DNA from: Datnioides undecimradiatus
Taxonomy: Eukaryota > Chordata > Actinopteri > Lobotiformes > Datnioididae
Length of the DNA: 64,000 bases
Direction of reading: 5' to 3'
NCBI GenBank assembly: GCA_008933995.1
Contig: WARS01000025.1
Location: 5,997,477 to 6,061,476 of the forward strand
Below, piece by piece: positions 63,116-64,000 of the stretch. A program made the translations under genes and the position numbers. The notes below the pieces were generated by a model. It had not been told where the DNA came from. It saw nothing but the letters and a program-made list of their open reading frames with translations, and searched no databases. The stretch's first letter is position 1. Each line of letters starts with the position of its first letter.

Positions 63116-64000
63116 TTTCCATCATTATGAGCATCTTTTGCTTTGCACGTTGTACACTGATCCATTGCCGATATAAAATATTGAGTACAGAGCAGTATAT
63201 AGGAAATGTCCCCGGACCTTCGGGTACAACCAGCTGGATTAAAATGGCTTTTGATTCGGTTCAAATGATGCATTCAGTATGACTTTAATTCAGGTGCAGT
63301 CTAATTAGCAATAATGAGCTGATTAACTTTGCTAGCAGGCAGTGCTTGAAACTGCCTGGTCAGTTAACGCTCAGGTCGGACAAAACTTGTTTTTTTCCCC
63401 CTTTTTTAAAACATAATTCATTAAACCAATAAATAAATCAAGAAATTAGTATTGCTTTTTGCTGTGACAGTCATTCCAGTCCTTTTTCCTGATTGAGACT
63501 ACATGAGTTTCCTGGCAGGTGAGGGTGAGCAGATTTGTTTCCCGGTTTGCTCAATGTTCTTGCAAAGAGCCATGCCATTTTGCAACCAGCTAACCGGCGA
63601 ACACGCTAATGGAGTTCGGCTTCGGGGAACGGGCGACTGTTTCGGCCCGTTTAGCTTGAAAATCCGATCAAGACGTGCATCGTTTGTGTTTTCTCCCTAG
63701 TCCTTTGTCTTTTTTTGGTCTTTTGTCAATGCTATTGGCATTACTTTGCTTTACTGTTATAAATATACCAGAGAAACATGTATTTCATAATTAGAGATAC
63801 TAGAGTTTAGCAATTTATGTAGTGTGTTGCTAGCATTTTGAAATTTGGGGCGTATGAGGTGTCAGGTAGTTAGCTAACAGCAACATCGAGCTAATATTAC
63901 ATGGGGTAAGGAGAAAATGTTTTGACTGCTTGTCTTTCCAATCCTGTGCCTTGTTTGTGGCACATATTAGCAACAGCTACCATACACAGTTTATACAAGG

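Overview
This window is vertebrate nuclear DNA, almost certainly from a ray-finned (probably percomorph teleost) fish. It is intron-rich, full of (CA)n, (GA)n and (GAA)n microsatellites, and carries several dispersed repeat types that I recognise from teleost genomes. No repeat library was available, so repeat names and boundaries are approximate.

The only protein-coding content I can support is four internal exons of one gene on the minus strand: magi2 (MAGI2/S-SCAM), a membrane-associated guanylate-kinase scaffold with inverted domain order. In transcript order they are 20051-19932 (middle of the guanylate-kinase-like domain), 14947-14732 (end of that domain plus a basic/acidic linker), 12228-12018 (linker plus first half of WW1) and 7759-7680 (second half of WW1). 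All four have GT-AG boundaries and compatible phases, and join into 627 nt (209 codons) of open reading frame. Exons for PDZ0 and the start of the kinase-like domain must lie beyond 64000, and WW2 and the later PDZ exons before position 1. I found neither inside the window.

Layout by position: 1-7679 is intron after the WW1 exons; 7760-12017, 12229-14731 and 14948-19931 are complete introns of 4258, 2503 and 4984 nt; 20052-64000 is about 44 kb of one upstream intron with no other supportable gene. The introns hold microsatellites, recurrent teleost repeats (called here R1 to R5), a tRNA-derived SINE, a hAT-like non-autonomous DNA element, a decayed non-LTR retrotransposon reverse-transcriptase fragment, and several low-repeat patches that look like candidate regulatory elements.

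The points most worth checking are a fold-back repeat at 21.4-22.0 kb; long pyrimidine-rich stretches, one a (CT)n microsatellite, upstream of both WW1 exons; an 11-nt direct repeat spanning the two ends of the 2.5 kb intron; and candidate enhancers at 36.0-36.6 and 48.7-49.1 kb. I did not find a new multi-gene system; the window reads as a large scaffold-gene intron landscape.
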